This document shows, piece after piece, positions 60,935-64,000 of a DNA stretch of 64,000 nucleotides. Both the position numbers and the translations under genes were made by a program. Numbering within the stretch: position 1 is the stretch's first letter; the number at the start of each line of letters is the position of its first letter. The notes beneath the pieces were generated by a model, which was not told the origin of the DNA, ran no database searches, and saw only the letters and a program-made list of their open reading frames with translations. The stretch is from Manduca sexta (Eukaryota > Arthropoda > Insecta > Lepidoptera > Sphingidae): contig NC_051121.1 in the NCBI RefSeq assembly GCF_014839805.1, positions 789,116 through 853,115 of the forward strand, written 5' to 3'.

Positions 60935-61428
60935 TCTATACTTATAATAAATCTGTAGAGAGGTCAATTCTGTACATAAAATATATTTCCAAAATAACTG
61001 GGGGTGATTAGGGATCGATACTGATGCCAAAAATGCAATTAGTAAAATTTTTGTCTGTCTGTATAACCGTTATAGAAACAAAAACTACTCGACGGATTTT
61101 AACTTAACTTGGTACAATTATTTTTCATACTCCTGAGCTGGTTATAGTATACTTTTCATCACGCTACAATTAATAGGAGCATAGCAGTGATGGAAAATGT
61201 TGGGAAAACGGGAGAAGTTACTCCATTTTTAAGCTTCCGTCATTTCGTGTGCAACCTTAATGGTTAAAAGTTCCTTCGATTTCACCAGGATCCCATCATC
61301 AGACCCTGACCGGACAATCGGACCACCTGCATACCACCATAAATTAAAAAAACATCCCGACAAATTGAGCACCTTCTCCATTTTACAAACCCGAAATCCA
61401 CGCGGGCGAAGCTGCGGGCGGAAGCTAG
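60935..61428 (+). mobile_element. Internally deleted Helitron, plus orientation
   Basis: It starts TCTATACTTATAATAAATC after A and ends with the hairpin GCGGGCGAAGCTGCGGGCGG then AAGCTAG, T. It matches 10215-11059 in both end regions but lacks the central part and holds unrelated sequence near 61270-61390. Confidence 0.75.
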
Positions 61429-62507
61429 TCTATAATATAAAAATGAATCGCTAAATGTGTTGGTAAGCGCATAACTCAAGAACGCCTGGACCAATTTGTC
61501 CAATTCTTTTTTTCTAATAATCGTCGAAGCTCAAGGATGGTTTTTACGGCGAGAAAATATCAAATAATTGCCGGAAAAACCCTAAAAACAGTTCATTTCT
61601 TTATCCCATACAAACGTTTTCTAACTAATACGTAGAGTCAATTTGAGCTTTATTGCTATTGTATAAAGTTCACTGTTGTCTAAGCAATGTTCCTAACATC
61701 AAAGCAGTGTGCGTTGGAGAACATAATATACTAATGTAATGTCGCGTTCTGAAACTCAACAAAAGTGATATCGCGGACCCGACTAAATTGAACAGTCACA
61801 AAATTTAATATATCATTAGTTATTTGGTTGGCTTCGCGATATTATTTCTTTTGTTTTACTTTAAAATGCATGTTTTCCCGTCATTACATCAGACAAACAC
61901 AACCGTTACCAAAAGTCCATGACTCCAAGCCATATCAAATTTAAAAAAAAAATCGTTGTCGATTTGAAGTGTTGTTTTTCTTGGATTTTCTGTTACGTAC
62001 TCTACTGAGTTTGCTTTTGTCAACAACACGAAACAAATTCGTATATCGTGTTTTGTGCAGAGTGTTTAATTACCTATGATCACTAATTATTGCATGTGGA
62101 TTATTAATTATAAGATCATATTATAATTGAATTATATCAAGGAGAAGATGTTCTCATACCGCGCATCCCAATGATTCCGACTGATGTGCCATTTGAATTT
62201 AAAAGACTACAGTTTCCAGTGCGGCTTGCTTTTGCTATGACCATAAACAAGTCCCAGGGGCAATCATTAAGTGTTTGTGGTATTAATCTGGAAAACCCAT
62301 GTTTCTCCTATGGTCACTTGTATGTTGCCTGTTACCGTGTTGGAAAACCATCAGATTTATTTGTCTATGCGCCAGGGAATCAAACAAAAAATATTGTATA
62401 TCATAAAGCACTACAATGAAAATAAAACTGATTTTTGTTAATAATTATGATGATTACCAATAAAGCGATTACTTACTTTTAAATGCTTATATCTGTTTTA
62501 TTTAATA
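61429..62507 (+). mobile_element. Helitron deletion derivative with helicase C-terminus
   Basis: It begins TCTATAATATAAAAATGAAT directly after the CTAG of the preceding Helitron, shares the 5' body with 60444-60934, and then jumps to the last part of a Rep/helicase gene. The 3' terminus is hidden or lost: a foldback MITE starts at 62508. It is thus a derivative of an autonomous element with most of the transposase deleted. Confidence 0.65.
62129..62419 (+). pseudogene. Helitron Rep/helicase, C-terminal fragment
   Basis: The frame encodes about 96 residues to a natural stop: ELYQGEDVLIPRIPMIP, then LQFPVRLAFAMTINKSQGQS, FSYGHLYVACYRVGKPSDL and KNIVYHKALQ. TINKSQGQ is the last conserved motif of PIF1-type superfamily 1 helicases, and the ending is that of the Helitron transposase, which unwinds and transfers single-stranded donor DNA. 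The Rep nuclease and the Walker motifs are absent, so the fragment cannot act. A near-identical inverted copy lies at 63690-63400. Confidence 0.85.
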
Positions 62508-62691
62508 ATTATTTTTTATTCACAACGCCCTATCACCACGACATCTATCTAGCGGACCCTACAGACTTCGTCCTGTCAAAAAGATTTGTAATATGACAGT
62601 TTTTTGTTCCTATCTATTTTATTGTCGGGGCAAAAATTCTCTTGAACAGAACCTTCACCGTGGTGATAGGGCGTTGTGAATAAAAAATAAT
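62508..62691. mobile_element. Foldback MITE with perfect 33-bp inverted repeats
   Basis: Positions 62508-62540 and 62659-62691 are exact inverted repeats containing CACAACGCCCTATCACCACG. The 118-bp core is not coding. The perfect arms suggest recent insertion. It sits at the 3' side of the helicase fragment. Confidence 0.85.
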
Positions 62692-63310
62692 CTATATACT
62701 ATTATATAAAGCTGAAGAGTTTGTTTGTTTGTTTGTTTGTTTGAACGCGCTAATCTCAGGAACTACCGGTCCAAACTGAAAAATTCTTTTTGCGTTGGAT
62801 AGCCCTTTGTTCGTGGAGTGCTATAGGCTATATATCATCACGCTATGACCAATAGGAGCGGAGCAGTAATGGCTAATCTCAGGAACTACCGGTTTGAACT
62901 GAAAAAATCTTTTTGTGTTGGATAGCCCTTTGTTCCTGGAGTGCTATAGGCTATATATCATCACGCTATGACCAATAGGAGCGGAGCAGTAATGAAACAT
63001 GTTACAAAAACGGGGAAAATTATAAGTTTTGAGAGCTTCCGTTGCCTGCGCTGCGTAAACGGTTAAAGTTATGCAACAATGATGTATGACGGGATTGTTC
63101 CACTTTAAAAATTCTAAAAATTATATTATAAAACAAAGTCCCCCGCTGCATCTCATCAAAAACTACCCAACGTATTAAGATGAAATTTGGTATGGAGACA
63201 GTTTGAGACCCTGGGAAGAACATAGGCTCCCGGGAAACTACTACTTTTATAACGGAAAACTTTAGCCTGAAAAGTTGTATAACGCGGGCGGAGCCGCGGG
63301 CTAAAGCTCG
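62692..63310 (+). mobile_element. Helitron-like element with internal tandem repeat
   Basis: It starts with TCTATATACTATTATATAAA (the leading T shared with the MITE end), has a (TTTG) run, two 123-bp tandem units (62751-62873 and 62874-62996) and ends GCGGGCGGAGCCGCGGGCTA then AAGCTCG, a mutated CTAG end. It is non-coding. Confidence 0.6.
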
Positions 63311-63708
63311 TTATTAAATAAAACAGATATAAGCATTTAAAAGTAAGTAGTCGCTTTATTGGTAATCATCATAATTATTAACAAAAATCAGTTTTATTTT
63401 CATTGTAGTGCTTTATGATATACAATATTTTTTGTTTGATTCCCTGGCGCATAGACAAATAAATCTGATGGTTTTCCAACACGGTAACAGGCAACATACA
63501 ATTGACCATAGGAGAAACATGGGTTTTCCAGATTAATACCACAAACACTTAATGATTGCCCCTGGGATTTGTTTATGGTCATAGCAAAAGCAAGCCGCAC
63601 TGGAAACTGTAGTCTTTTAAATTCAAATGGCACATCAGTCGGAATCATTGGGATGCGCGGTATGAGAATATCTTCTCCTTGATATAATTCAATTATAATA
63701 AGATCTTA
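63311..63708 (-). mobile_element. Inverted Helitron piece with helicase C-terminus
   Basis: The segment is the reverse complement of about 62110-62507 with only scattered differences. With the copy at 62110 it forms an inverted repeat of about 400-bp arms. It carries the helicase fragment of the minus strand. Confidence 0.75.
63400..63690 (-). pseudogene. Helitron Rep/helicase C-terminal fragment, inverted copy
   Basis: It encodes the same final ~96 residues as 62129-62419 (TINKSQGQS, FSYGQLYVACYRVG), with one visible change in the 82-residue open part, H to Q in the FSYG(H/Q)LYVA motif. The frame is intact to the natural stop, but all upstream domains are missing. Confidence 0.85.
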
Positions 63709-64000
63709 TCTATACTATTATATAAAGCTGAAGAGTTTGTTTGTTTGTTTGTTTGTTTGTTTGAACGTGCTAATCTCAGGAACTACTGGTCCAAATTGAA
63801 AAAATCTTTTTGCGTTGGATAGCCCTATGTTCGTGGAGTGCTATAGGCTATATATCATCACGCTATACCCAATAGGTGCGGAGCAGTAATGCCTAATCTC
63901 AGGAACTACCGGTCCGAACTAAAAAAATCTTTTTGCGTTGGATAGCCCTTTGTTCGTGAAGTGCTATAGGCTATATATCATCACGCTATACCCAATAGGA
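63709..64000 (+). mobile_element. Helitron-like element, cut by window end
   Basis: It starts TCTATACTATTATATAAAGC after A, carries the (TTTG) run and the 123-bp tandem unit from 63771, repeated from 63894. It matches 62692-63310 and continues past the window. Confidence 0.65.

Larger units (their letters stand above)
59207..64000. other. Helitron nest inside the hemicentin-like gene
   Basis: No host exon is seen upstream of the Ig exon at 59206. The stretch is inferred to be an intron of the hemicentin-like gene expanded by Helitrons, listed individually. The 59207-59460 and 60324-60443 stretches are AT-rich and featureless. Confidence 0.6.

Overview
The window looks like nuclear DNA of a moth or butterfly (Lepidoptera). 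Genes are intron-rich with GT/AG junctions, the background is AT-rich, and introns and spacers are full of Helitrons with CTAG-T ends, tRNA-derived SINEs, small foldback/hAT-like elements and non-LTR retrotransposon pieces. The protein-coding genes resemble insect orthologs. No search could be run; every assignment comes from reading translations, splice junctions and terminal repeats by eye.

Layout. 1-11.3 kb: repeat-rich DNA, probably a long intron of an E3 ligase gene (POSH/SH3RF type) whose first coding exon lies at 11330-11443 on the minus strand. 16.0-20.8 kb (+): complete eight-exon ataxin-10 homolog with a very large internal low-complexity exon. 21.4-22.9 kb (+): complete three-exon CZIB (CXXC-motif zinc-binding protein). 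23.5-24.0 kb (+): decayed THAP-domain copy. 26.7-31.1 kb (-): secreted PYPV-repeat, probably cuticular protein, with a TATA promoter, a tiny first exon and two closely spaced one-base frame breaks. 31.8-37.5 kb (-): complete but multiply broken I-type LINE flanked by a perfect 15-bp target duplication, about 600 bp upstream of the PYPV promoter. 40.5-43.9 kb (-): complete five-exon ZW10. 44.7-46.4 kb (+): complete six-exon CCDC169-like coiled-coil gene, head to head with ZW10. 47.0-59.2 kb (-): 3' part of a hemicentin-like extracellular matrix gene, 19 phase-consistent exons (7 Ig, 2 TSP1, EGF-like modules), running out of the window at its 5' side. 59.4-64.0 kb: a nest of Helitrons including two inverted copies of a Rep/helicase C-terminus.

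The host genes are not functionally linked: a signalling scaffold, two housekeeping proteins, a checkpoint protein, a probable ciliary/testis-type coiled-coil protein and two secreted structural proteins. ATXN10 and CZIB lie in tandem; POSH/ATXN10 and ZW10/CCDC169 are divergent; CCDC169 and hemicentin converge. The most unusual structures are the hemicentin that goes from TSP1 to EGF without a recognisable G2F domain, the ataxin-10 insert exon, a perfect 31-bp-arm palindrome in a hemicentin intron, and the nested Helitron cluster.
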